A stretch of DNA of 64,000 bases from the NCBI GenBank assembly GCA_009783695.1, contig WRCY01000001.1:96212-160211 (forward strand), written 5' to 3'. How positions within the stretch are numbered: position 1 is the first letter of the stretch; each line of letters begins with the position of its first letter. Shown here one piece after another: positions 34,123 to 41,266 of this stretch. This stretch comes from Oscillospiraceae bacterium. GTDB taxonomy: Bacteria; Bacillota; Clostridia; Oscillospirales; Ruminococcaceae. Both the position numbers and the translations under genes were made by a program. Under the pieces are notes generated by a model, which saw nothing but the letters and a program-made list of their open reading frames with translations, was not told where the DNA came from and made no database searches.

Positions 34123-34281
34123 GAGCCTGTTTAGTATCTCCGAGTGAGCGGATTTGTGAGGATATTTTTCGTCGTACAAGAAAATTTCGACGCGAATATC
34201 CGAGATATTTAAGGAGAAATTGACGCAGTATGGCGGAAAATATACCGCAAAGCTGCCACGAGCGGGATACTAAACAGGCTC
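34123..34281. mobile_element. MITE-like element, 159 bp
   Basis: Perfect 16-bp inverted ends, GAGCCTGTTTAGTATC (34123-34138) and its complement (34266-34281), are flanked by a TTA duplication on each side (34120-34122 and 34282-34284). Internal hairpins pair GGATATT...CGTCG with CGACG...AATATCC and TGGC with GCCA. No transposase frame is present. It lies between the yerC promoter and its leader repeats. Confidence 0.75.
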
Positions 34282-34288
34282 TTAAAAG

Positions 34289-34441
34289 GTTGAAAATAAA
34301 TGATACAAGCCGGGTAAAACGAAACTTTTTATTATTCGTTGGTGCCGAAAGGACATAGTGAAAAGTTAAAGATTAAACTTGCCTTATCGCGGATAATGAT
34401 GTTTTCACACCGCTTAGGTAAAGAAAGGATTTAATAAAAAT
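34289..34441 (+). repeat. Leader repeats before yerC (one clear, one diverged)
   Basis: The first (34289-34365) has TTGAAAATAAA, CCGGGTAAAACGAA, a hairpin AACGAA/TTCGTT and CGAAAGGACATAGTG. The second (34366-34441) ends GGTAAAGAAAGGATTTAAT with a 12-base spacer to the yerC ATG, and lacks a clear GGGGAAAACG box. Confidence 0.65.
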
Positions 34442-34738
34442 ATGGGCAGAAAACTGCAGGACGAGAATATGGATTTTTTATTCAAGGCGGTCCTGAAGCT
34501 CGAAAATGTTGAGGAGTGCTATGCTTTTTTTGAGGATATCTGCACGGTCCAGGAGCTCAAATCCATCGCGCAGAGGCTCAAGGTCGCAAAGCTCTTGACC
34601 GAGAAGCACGTCTATAATTATATCGTCGGCGAAACCGGCGCCAGCACCGCGACCATCAGCCGCGTCAATCGCACGCTGGGCTACGGCAACGACGGCTATA
34701 AATTAATTCTCGAGCGGCTCGGCGAGAGCGGAGCATGA
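34442..34738 (+). CDS. yerC: YerC/YecD family TrpR-like DNA-binding protein
   Basis: The 98-residue product shows the TrpR-superfamily core: FFEDICTVQELKSIAQRLKVAKLLTEKHVYNYIVGETGASTATISRVNRTLGYG, with the final helix-turn-helix around residues 60-80. YerC proteins are small regulators of uncertain targets. The gene's TGA overlaps the next ATG as ATGA, so the following methyltransferase is coupled. Confidence 0.9.
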   Translation: MGRKLQDENMDFLFKAVLKLENVEECYAFFEDICTVQELKSIAQRLKVAKLLTEKHVYNYIVGETGASTATISRVNRTLGYGNDGYKLILERLGESGA

Positions 34739-35469
34739 ATTACAGCGAGTTCGCCGCCTTTTACGACAGGCTTCAGGAAGCCGATTATGACGAAATCGGC
34801 GGGTACTTTCACAAGCTGCTGAACGGGCGCGGCGCAGGGAGCGGGATTCTGCTTGACCTTGCGTGCGGGACGGGCGCGCTGTCGCGGTATTTTGCAGATT
34901 TGAATTACGACGTAATAGGCACCGACATCTCCCCCGAAATGCTGTCAATAGCTGCGAAGAAACCGCATGAACGCATACAGTATCTGTGCCAGGACATGAC
35001 AGAGCTCGACCTCTTCGGGACGATTGACTGCTGTATCTGCGTCCTGGACGGGTTTAATCACCTGCCCGGCCGCGAAGCCGTGAAGCGGGCTTTCTCGCGC
35101 ATATCGCTGTTCATGAACAGGGGCGGGGTATTCGTCTTTGACATGAACACGCTCTATAAACATGAAAAGTTGCTTTCCGGGAACACTTTTGTCTATGACC
35201 TTAAAGACCTTTATTGCGTGTGGCAAAATTCCGACTGCACGGACGGCAGGGTGGACATGACGCTTGATGTTTTCGCGCGCGGCTTGAATAGCGGCGATGT
35301 CTGGCAAAGGCATGCCGAAACCCTTTCCGAAACGGCATACCCGCTCGAAATAATTACGGAAATGCTCACGGGGGCAGGCTTCGGCGATATTAGAATATAC
35401 GACTGGCTTTCGGACGAGCCGGTAAATGAATTAAGCGAGAAAGCTGTGTTTTCCGCGATTAAATTATAA
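34735..35469 (+). CDS. Class I SAM-dependent methyltransferase
   Basis: The 244-residue product has motif I LLDLACGTGALSRYF (about 40), motif II VIGTDISPEMLSIAAKK, and ICVLDGFNHLPG after the third strand. Such methyltransferases follow yerC in many Firmicutes. It has an uncharacterised substrate; the C-terminal half (MTLDVFARGLNSGDVWQRHAETLSE) matches the family of YerC-linked methyltransferases seen in Clostridia. Its TAA stop directly abuts the convergent DUF6809-like gene. Confidence 0.85.
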   Translation: MNYSEFAAFYDRLQEADYDEIGGYFHKLLNGRGAGSGILLDLACGTGALSRYFADLNYDVIGTDISPEMLSIAAKKPHERIQYLCQDMTELDLFGTIDCCICVLDGFNHLPGREAVKRAFSRISLFMNRGGVFVFDMNTLYKHEKLLSGNTFVYDLKDLYCVWQNSDCTDGRVDMTLDVFARGLNSGDVWQRHAETLSETAYPLEIITEMLTGAGFGDIRIYDWLSDEPVNELSEKAVFSAIKL

Positions 35470-35715
35470 TCAGTTGAAAGCCTCAATCATAAGCATTATG
35501 CTTGCGCGGAAGCCCTGCTTAAAGCTCTCGTAAGAAGAATAGGCCTCCCGCTCCTCACATGCTTCAGCAAACTTATTGAACAGCGTGTTTTCCTCCCCTT
35601 CCAGCTTGCTGAGAAGTTCTGTTTTAAGCTTGTTTCCGATTTTTGCAAGTTCTTCGCCGTCTTTGATGTCGCCGCAATAAGCATTGTAGATTTTCTGCAA
35701 TACGTGTTTTTCCAT
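35470..35715 (-). CDS. DUF6809-like small acidic protein, copy 1
   Basis: The 81-residue helical protein ends EEREAYSSYESFKQGFRASIMLMIEAFN, matching the E-x-F-x-x-GF-(R/K)-x-(G/A) pattern of DUF6809 proteins. It is transcribed away from the XRE gene at 35821, through a shared region with a palindromic operator. Its TGA abuts the stop of the methyltransferase with no gap. A paralogue (39373-39630) has ESFKQGFKKGF and the same arrangement. Function is unknown; the pairing with an XRE regulator recalls small regulatory modules. Confidence 0.65.
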   Translation of the reverse strand: MEKHVLQKIYNAYCGDIKDGEELAKIGNKLKTELLSKLEGEENTLFNKFAEACEEREAYSSYESFKQGFRASIMLMIEAFN

Positions 35716-35735
35716 GATGATTATTCCTTTCTCAA

Positions 35736-35787
35736 ATTAGCACGTTTGTGCTAATTATACGATAACACGTTTATGCGTATTTGTCAA
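35736..35787. promoter_or_regulatory. Palindromic operators and promoter between DUF6809-like gene and XRE gene, locus 1
   Basis: ATTAGCAC-GTTT-GTGCTAAT (35736-35755) is a perfect palindrome. A second, imperfect one, ATAACAC-GTTT-ATGCGTAT (35762-35780), has its centre 25 bp away. A minus-strand -35 TTGACA (35782-35787) has TATCGT 17 bases downstream, or TATAAT at a 22-base spacing, so the operators cover the promoter. Confidence 0.65.
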
Positions 35788-35820
35788 GTGTTTTTAAAAA
35801 TATTTTTTAAGGCGGTTTTT

Positions 35821-36042
35821 ATGTTTAAATTTAACGAGCATTTAAAGATGTTAAGAAAAAATAAAAACATAACACAGGAACAATTTGCTAACGCTGTTAA
35901 TACCAGCAATCGTGCTATGCAGAATTATGAGCAGGGTAAAAGGAAGCCGCCTTATGATACATTAATAGAAATTGCCGATTTTTTCGATGTATCGCTTGAT
36001 TATCTTGTCGGCAGGTGCGATAACCCCGATTCGCATAAATAA
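35821..36042 (+). CDS. XRE-family regulator, DUF6809 partner, locus 1
   Basis: The 73-residue product is little more than an HTH_3 domain (KFNEHLKMLRKNKNITQEQFANAVNTSNRAMQNYEQGKRKPPYDTLIEIADFFDVSLDYLVGRCDNPDSHK). AAGGCGG lies 5 bases upstream of the ATG. The end DNPDSHK is shared with the two XRE proteins of locus 2, which shows common origin. It probably represses its own promoter and the divergent gene. Confidence 0.85.
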   Translation: MFKFNEHLKMLRKNKNITQEQFANAVNTSNRAMQNYEQGKRKPPYDTLIEIADFFDVSLDYLVGRCDNPDSHK

Positions 36043-36060
36043 ATTAAAAAGGAATACCAA

Positions 36061-36924
36061 ATGTCAAAAATAGTAAGAGCCTTGTCCGCCGACGGCAGCG
36101 TGCTTTGCGCCGCTGTTGACAGCACGGACATCGTAAACGAAATACACAGAATCCACAAAACCTCGCCCGTTGCGAGCGCGGCGCTCGGACGGCTTGCGAC
36201 CGCGGGCGTAATCATGGGCTCGCTCATGAAAAACGAGCGCGACTTGCTGACCCTGCGCATCGACGGCGGAGGGCCTGCAGGTGTCCTCACCGTCACCGCC
36301 GACTGCCGCGGAAACGTGCGCTGCTGCGCGGGGAATTACAGCGTTGATTTGCCGCTGAACGCAAAAGGTAAGCTTGACGTCGCGGGTTATGTAGGCAAAT
36401 ACGGCTTCCTCGGCGTAATCCGCGACACGGGGCAGAAGGAGCCTTATTCCACGCAGATACCGCTCGTATCGGGCGAAATCGCCGAGGATATAACGAGCTA
36501 TTATGCTATCAGCGAGCAGATTCCGACCGTGTGCGCGCTGGGCGTTTTAGTTGACCGCGACCGGAGCATAAGGGCGGCGGGAGGCTTTTTGATTCAGCTT
36601 TTGCCGCCTGTTGAGGAAGAGAAAATCGAGTTCATCGAGAACAATATCAAGAATATGCAAAGCGTAACGGAAATGCTTGACAAGGGCTTGACAGCGGAGC
36701 AAATCGCGCTCGCCGGGCTTGAGGGGCTCGGCGGCAGCATCTTAGATGAATGGGAGGTCTTTTACAAGTGCGACTGCTCCCGCGAACGTACAGAGCAGAT
36801 GCTCGTCAGTCTCGGGAAGGACGAGCTTCAAAGCCTTGCGGAAAGCGGCGAGAGTATCGAGGTCTGCTGCCACTTCTGCGATAAAAAGTATCACTTTAAA
36901 CCCGGGGAAATAAAATATAGATAA
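36061..36924 (+). CDS. hslO: Redox-regulated chaperone Hsp33
   Basis: Hsp33 is switched on by oxidative unfolding. The 287-residue product has the folded N-terminal domain (LLTLRIDGGGPAGVLTVTADCRGNVRC, GYVGKYGFLGVIRDTGQKEPYSTQIPLVSGEIAEDITSYYAISEQIPT) and the zinc redox switch as CDC near residue 240 and CHFC about 30 residues later, all four cysteines present. It is complete and of normal length. It follows the XRE gene by 18 bases. Confidence 0.95.
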   Translation: MSKIVRALSADGSVLCAAVDSTDIVNEIHRIHKTSPVASAALGRLATAGVIMGSLMKNERDLLTLRIDGGGPAGVLTVTADCRGNVRCCAGNYSVDLPLNAKGKLDVAGYVGKYGFLGVIRDTGQKEPYSTQIPLVSGEIAEDITSYYAISEQIPTVCALGVLVDRDRSIRAAGGFLIQLLPPVEEEKIEFIENNIKNMQSVTEMLDKGLTAEQIALAGLEGLGGSILDEWEVFYKCDCSRERTEQMLVSLGKDELQSLAESGESIEVCCHFCDKKYHFKPGEIKYR

Positions 36925-36976
36925 GGGGAAACGTTATTTTCACTCCTCTTTGAAAAAGAAAGGGCTTAATGAGAAT
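36925..36976 (+). repeat. Leader repeat, shortened copy before glmU
   Basis: GGGGAAACGTTATTTTCACTCC is directly followed by GAAAAAGAAAGGGCTTAATG; the 5' GTTTGAAAATAAA part is absent. The spacer to the glmU ATG is 12 bases. Confidence 0.7.
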
Positions 36977-38383
36977 ATGAACAAAAGATGCTGTATCATT
37001 CTTGCCGCCGGAGACGGCAAGCGCATGAACTCCGCAAACCCGAAAGTCCTCATGCCCGTGCTGTTCGAGCCGATGCTGGGCTGGGTTCTGGACTCGGTTA
37101 AGGAAGCCGGAATAGATGATGAAAACGTCGGTGTAATCACCGGTAGCAGTGCCGACAAGGTTGCGGAATATCTCGCCGCGAGAGGAAAATACCGCACGTT
37201 TTTGCAGTCCGAGCGCAAAGGTACGGGGCACGCTGTAATGCAGGCGGAATCTATGCTGTGCGATTCTTGCGGAGACGGCGGTTGCTGCAGCGACGTGCTC
37301 GTGCTGTGCGGGGACGCGCCTTTCATGGACAGCGGGACGATTAACGCGGCGTATGAGCTTCACAGGCAGCAGGACAGCGACGTCACCGTAATCACCGCAA
37401 ACGTAAGTCCGGCAGGCAATTACGGGCGCATCAAACGCGACAAAAATACGAATCTGCTCTGGTCTATAGTGGAAATGAAAGACTGCACGCCCGACGAGCT
37501 TGCAATAACTGAAGTCAACAGCGGCGCGTACTGGTTCAAGTGCGAACGGCTTTTGTGGGCTTTGCCGCAGCTGCGCGACAATAATAAAAGCGGCGAGTTT
37601 TATCTTACGGATACGGTTGAGCTGCTCGCGAAAAACGCGTCGACTTATATGGCTGACGACAGCATAATCGTACTCGGCGCGAACGACAGGCGGCAGCTCC
37701 GCGCGCTCAACGACATGATGACCGAAGTAATCAACAGCCGCCACTACAGCGAGGGCGTGGATATAATCGGACACAACGTTATCATCGGCAAGGACGTTAA
37801 AATCGGGCGCGACACACTGCTCATGCCGAATACGATTATCCGTGGGAAGACAACAATAGGCAGCGGCTGCGTGATTGGTCCGAACACGCAAATAAGCGAA
37901 TGTGAAATAGGCGACAACGTTAATTTCAACTGCGTACAGGCTTTTAAATCTAAAATCGGCGACAACGTAAAAGCGGGGCCGTACGTGCATATACGCCCCG
38001 GTACTACCTTGCACAAAAACGTAAAAATCGGCGACTTCGTCGAAGTGAAGAACTCGGTAATCGGCGAGGGAACCGCGCTCGCGCACTTGACTTACATCGG
38101 CGACAGCGAGGTCGGAAAGAACGTAAACTTCGGCTGCGGCACGGTTACCGCAAACTACGACGGCCTGGAAAAGCACAAAACTATAATCGGCGATAACGCT
38201 TTTATCGGCTGCAATACAAACCTTATCGCACCTGTTGAGGTCGGTGAAAACGCGACTACCGCCGCAGGCTCGACGATTTCCAAGGACGTTCCCGCAGGCG
38301 CGCTCGCGATTGAACGCGGTCAGCTTAATGTCAAGGAAGACTGGTATAAAAATAAATTGAGGTTGGATAAAAAGAAGAAATAA
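36977..38383 (+). CDS. glmU: Bifunctional UDP-N-acetylglucosamine pyrophosphorylase / glucosamine-1-phosphate acetyltransferase
   Basis: GlmU makes UDP-GlcNAc for peptidoglycan. The 468-residue product has the pyrophosphorylase signature LAAGDGKRMNSANPKVLMPV, GTGHAVMQAE, GDAPFMD, and NSGAYWF, then the left-handed beta-helix with hexapeptide repeats (about 250-440), GPYVHIRPGT, FVEVKNSVIGEGT, AHLTYIGDSEVG and NYDG. A TTG 27 bases upstream would add leader-encoded residues; ATG at 36977 is preferred. It precedes prs, the usual Firmicute order. Confidence 0.96.
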   Translation: MNKRCCIILAAGDGKRMNSANPKVLMPVLFEPMLGWVLDSVKEAGIDDENVGVITGSSADKVAEYLAARGKYRTFLQSERKGTGHAVMQAESMLCDSCGDGGCCSDVLVLCGDAPFMDSGTINAAYELHRQQDSDVTVITANVSPAGNYGRIKRDKNTNLLWSIVEMKDCTPDELAITEVNSGAYWFKCERLLWALPQLRDNNKSGEFYLTDTVELLAKNASTYMADDSIIVLGANDRRQLRALNDMMTEVINSRHYSEGVDIIGHNVIIGKDVKIGRDTLLMPNTIIRGKTTIGSGCVIGPNTQISECEIGDNVNFNCVQAFKSKIGDNVKAGPYVHIRPGTTLHKNVKIGDFVEVKNSVIGEGTALAHLTYIGDSEVGKNVNFGCGTVTANYDGLEKHKTIIGDNAFIGCNTNLIAPVEVGENATTAAGSTISKDVPAGALAIERGQLNVKEDWYKNKLRLDKKKK

Positions 38384-38410
38384 AAACGCAAAGCAGGAAA
38401 GGAAACAGAC

Positions 38411-39376
38411 ATGAAGTATCACAGCAGCGGCAGGGACATGAAAATTTTCACCGCGAATTCCAACCCGAGCCTCGCAAAGGAAATGGCGGGAATACTGGGG
38501 CTGCCGCTCGGCGATTCGCAGGTCACGGCGTTCAGCGACGGCGAAATCGCAGTAAATATAAACGAAAGCGTGCGCGGCTTTGATGTTTTTGTAGTGCAGT
38601 CCACCTCGCAGCCCGTCAACCGCCATCTCATGGAGCTGCTGATTATGATTGACGCATTCAAGCGGGCGAGCGCAGGCAGAATCACAGCTGTCGTGCCTTA
38701 TTTCGGCTACTCAAGGCAGGACAGAAAATCAAAAGCCCGCGACCCGATTTCGGCGCGGCTTGTAGCTGATTTAATCACCGTTGCGGGCGCGGACAGAATC
38801 CTTACGATGGACCTGCACTCGCCTCAGATTCAAGGTTTTTTCGGGATTCCCGTTGACGATTTGCAGGGTATGTCTATTTTAGCGCCGTATTTTAAAAACA
38901 GATTCTGCGACAATCTCAGCGATATAATCGCTGTTTCCCCCGACCTCGGCTCGGTGGCGAGAGCGCGGAATTTCTCGCACCGCGTGGGTGTGGGGCTCGC
39001 ACTGATTGACAAGCGCAGGCGGAAAGCAAACGTCAGCGAAGTCATGAATATAATCGGTGATGTTAAAAATAAGACCGTCATTATTGTTGACGACATGATA
39101 GACACCGCGGGAACGCTCTGCAACGCCGCCGCCGCCGTGATTGAGCAGGGCGGAGCGAAAGAAGTCTACGCCGCCGCGACGCACGGCGTGCTCTCGGGGA
39201 GCGCGATTGAGAGAATAGAAAAATCGCACCTTAAAGAGGTCGTGCTGCTTGACACCATCTGCGTGCCTGCTGACAAAAAGACGGCGAAGATGCGGTTTTT
39301 ACCGGTTTCGGGAGTGTTCGCGCAGGCGGTCGAGCGCATTTATACAGACAAGCCGATTTCACCGCTGTTTAATTAA
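38411..39376 (+). CDS. prs: Ribose-phosphate pyrophosphokinase
   Basis: Prs makes PRPP for nucleotides, His and Trp. The 321-residue product shows FTANSNPSLAKEMA, SDGEIAVNINESVRGFDVFVVQST, FGYSRQDRKSKARDPISAR, the ribose-5-phosphate and Mg site DLHSPQIQGFF, and the PRPP loop VIIVDDMIDTAGTL. AGGAAAGGA lies ahead of the ATG; a second Met at residue 10 is closer to the common start. Its stop TAA overlaps the convergent DUF6809-like gene by four bases. Confidence 0.96.
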   Translation: MKYHSSGRDMKIFTANSNPSLAKEMAGILGLPLGDSQVTAFSDGEIAVNINESVRGFDVFVVQSTSQPVNRHLMELLIMIDAFKRASAGRITAVVPYFGYSRQDRKSKARDPISARLVADLITVAGADRILTMDLHSPQIQGFFGIPVDDLQGMSILAPYFKNRFCDNLSDIIAVSPDLGSVARARNFSHRVGVGLALIDKRRRKANVSEVMNIIGDVKNKTVIIVDDMIDTAGTLCNAAAAVIEQGGAKEVYAAATHGVLSGSAIERIEKSHLKEVVLLDTICVPADKKTAKMRFLPVSGVFAQAVERIYTDKPISPLFN

Positions 39377-39630
39377 GGGGAAAGCTTGATTTTTGATAAT
39401 TCCGCTGCGAAATCAAAACCCTTTTTAAACCCTTGCTTAAAACTTTCGATTGCGGTAAGTGCGTTGTAATTTGAGTACGCAAGCTCATAATCATTAAAGA
39501 GCTTTCTGTTTTTACCTTTCAATTTTTTGCAGAGCTTATTTTCGGCACGACTGATGATTTGAGGTGATTCGCCTTTGATTTTTACGGCAGGCTCAAACAT
39601 AAAATAAAGCTCCTCGAGAATGTCTTTCAT
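39373..39630 (-). CDS. DUF6809-like small acidic protein, copy 2
   Basis: The 85-residue helical product begins MKDILEELYFMFEPAV and includes ALTAIESFKQGFKKGFDFAAEL, the same motif as copy 1. AAAGGAG with a short spacer precedes the ATG. The promoter TTGACT-17-TATAAT (39667-39695) reads into it. Its stop overlaps the prs stop within TTAATTAA. Two tandem XRE genes start on the other strand. Confidence 0.7.
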   Translation of the reverse strand: MKDILEELYFMFEPAVKIKGESPQIISRAENKLCKKLKGKNRKLFNDYELAYSNYNALTAIESFKQGFKKGFDFAAELSKIKLSP

Positions 39631-39666
39631 GATATTATCTCCTTTACGTAAATAAACTATATCTTT

Positions 39667-39720
39667 ATTATAACTGACAATCAGCAGATAGTCAAGTGTT
39701 TTATCTGCTAAACAGCAGAT
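39667..39720. promoter_or_regulatory. Promoter and repeated operator half-sites, locus 2
   Basis: Minus-strand promoter TTGACT (39690-39695), 17-base spacer, TATAAT (39667-39672). Half-sites: AGCAGATA (39683-39690) inside the spacer, then ATCTGCT-AAAC-AGCAGAT (39703-39720), a perfect palindrome. The 4-base centre AAAC is the complement of the GTTT centre of locus 1, and both loci share GTCAAGTGTTTT. Confidence 0.7.
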
Positions 39721-39737
39721 TTGTGAGGTTTGTACAA

Positions 39738-39956
39738 ATGTTCACTAATATTTTTGTGCATTTAATGCAATCAAGAAATGTATCAAGCTATAAATTTACA
39801 AAAGATACAGGTATAGATAACGGATTAATAAGCAAGTGGAAAAACGGTATCCAACTCCCATCTGCTGTAAGCTTAATTAAAATCGCCGATTATTTTGAAG
39901 TATCGGTGGACTATCTTTTGGGGCGTACCGATAACCCCGATTCCCACAAGGCATAA
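39738..39956 (+). CDS. XRE-family regulator, locus 2, first copy
   Basis: The 72-residue product is a single HTH_3 domain (FVHLMQSRNVSSYKFTKDTGIDNGLISKWKNGIQLPSAVSLIKIADYFEVSVDYLLGRTDNPDSHKA). GTGAGG lies 9 bases before the ATG. It is followed after 25 bases by a near-identical second copy with an upstream sequence (GATTTGTGAGGTTT) repeated too. Confidence 0.85.
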   Translation: MFTNIFVHLMQSRNVSSYKFTKDTGIDNGLISKWKNGIQLPSAVSLIKIADYFEVSVDYLLGRTDNPDSHKA

Positions 39957-39981
39957 CGTCTGATTTGTGAGGTTTAAACAA

Positions 39982-40200
39982 ATGTTTACTGATGTTTTTG
40001 TGCATTTAATGCAATCAAGAAATATATCAAGCTATAAACTTACAAAAGATACAGGCATTGATAACGGATTAATTAGTAAATGGAAAAATGCTAAATATGT
40101 ACCATCTGCCGAAATGTTAATTAAAATCGCCGATTATTTTGATGTGTCGGTGGACTATCTTTTGGGACGTACCGATAACCCCGATTCCCACAAGGCATAA
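39982..40200 (+). CDS. XRE-family regulator, locus 2, second copy
   Basis: A second 72-residue HTH_3 protein, over 80 percent identical by eye to the first copy; the differences lie mainly in the turn after the recognition helix (NAKYVPSAEM against NGIQLPSAVS). The duplication unit is about 241-244 bp and includes the ribosome binding site. A GTG 15 bases upstream is in frame, but the ATG at 39982 matches the first copy. A CPBP protease gene follows by 22 bases. Confidence 0.83.
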   Translation: MFTDVFVHLMQSRNISSYKLTKDTGIDNGLISKWKNAKYVPSAEMLIKIADYFDVSVDYLLGRTDNPDSHKA

Positions 40201-40222
40201 ACATAAAAAAGGTATGATTGAT

Positions 40223-41245
40223 ATGAATGATATAATTACCACCGAAAAACCAAAATTAGCCTCCTACAAAACCGTTTGCGCCAAGCTGGGTTTGGTCATG
40301 TGCGTGTTTTTCATCTGCAGGCTTGTAAACTATCTCGCTGTTCATTCGCTCAGCCGCGCGGGATTAGGCGAAACCGCGTTTTATATTCTGCAGAGAGTTT
40401 TTTCGGTTCTGCTTGTTTACATCGTTCCGCTGCTTGCCGCCATGATTCTTTTTAAGAGCTTCGATGATTATAAAGGCAGGCTCGGCGAGCTCTATAAAAA
40501 GCCGGAGCGCCTCGCAAAAAAGCTGGGAACTTTCCCTGCGATGTACGGCTTGGGCTATGGAATTGCGCTTATAACAATCTTGATTAACTATTTAATTTCA
40601 AGGTTTACCGAGGAAACCACGCAGCTTGAAGAAGTGTTCAGGCCGACCGCAATGGAGCCGTCAAACAGTGTCGCCTACCTGATAATCATGGTTATTATGC
40701 TTGTCGTCGCGGCGCCGGTTTTTGAAGAATTTTTATGCCGCGGAATAATGTACGACGCGCTCGCACCTTATGGAAACGGCATCTCTATTATCATCAGCTC
40801 AGTGCTTTTCGGGCTTATGCATGGCAATCTTTATATGCTTTTCTACACCACCGCGCTCGGCTTTGCGCTCGGCTATGTGCGCTATGCTACCGGCTCGCTT
40901 TTTGTGGTTACGGTTCTGCACGCGCTTCTGAACGCAGTGGCGGCGGGGATTTTGGTAGCGTCGTCGCTCGTTGAAATAACAAACTGGAATAACATGCTCG
41001 TCGTTACATTCCACAATATTTATCTGTTTGCGGGCTTGGTGTTGATTGCAGTAGGCATTATTGCTTTTATAAAAAGGATTCCCGTTATCAGAAAATATAA
41101 AATCGAAAACACATGGAATGAAATCGGCGGCTTTAAAAAAACCGCGTTGTTTTTAATTTCGCCTCCCGTGCTTTTAATGCTTGTTTTTGCTTTCGACGAG
41201 CACGCAAACAACATGATAATCGAAAAAATAACCGGACTGTTTTAA
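40223..41245 (+). CDS. CPBP-family intramembrane metalloprotease (CAAX-like)
   Basis: The 340-residue product has about eight membrane helices and the Abi/CPBP motifs: EEFLCRGIMYDAL with the EExxxR glutamates, SSVLFGLMHGNLYMLFYTTALGFALGY with the second His, and VLHALLNA with the third metal site. Related proteins process prenylated or bacteriocin-type peptides or give self-immunity. AAAAGG lies 10 bases before the ATG at 40223. It ends at a strong terminator. Confidence 0.85.
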   Translation: MNDIITTEKPKLASYKTVCAKLGLVMCVFFICRLVNYLAVHSLSRAGLGETAFYILQRVFSVLLVYIVPLLAAMILFKSFDDYKGRLGELYKKPERLAKKLGTFPAMYGLGYGIALITILINYLISRFTEETTQLEEVFRPTAMEPSNSVAYLIIMVIMLVVAAPVFEEFLCRGIMYDALAPYGNGISIIISSVLFGLMHGNLYMLFYTTALGFALGYVRYATGSLFVVTVLHALLNAVAAGILVASSLVEITNWNNMLVVTFHNIYLFAGLVLIAVGIIAFIKRIPVIRKYKIENTWNEIGGFKKTALFLISPPVLLMLVFAFDEHANNMIIEKITGLF

Positions 41246-41266
41246 ACAGCCCGGTTTCTCTTTTTA
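41230..41266 (+). terminator. Intrinsic terminator after the CPBP gene
   Basis: AACCGG and CTGTTT pair with AAACAG and CCGGTT, followed by TCTCTTTTTATT. It contains the TAA stop of the gene and faces the convergent histidine-kinase gene. Confidence 0.85.

Noticed and set aside
34230..34360. A 43-codon plus-strand frame starting at ATG in the MITE-like element
   Set aside because: It crosses the element end and the leader repeat, with no ribosome binding site and no protein-like conservation.
36896..38626. A 576-codon minus-strand open frame
   Set aside because: It is the antisense shadow of glmU, whose motifs are complete, and its composition (Val/Ala/Arg/Phe-rich) is typical of an antisense frame.
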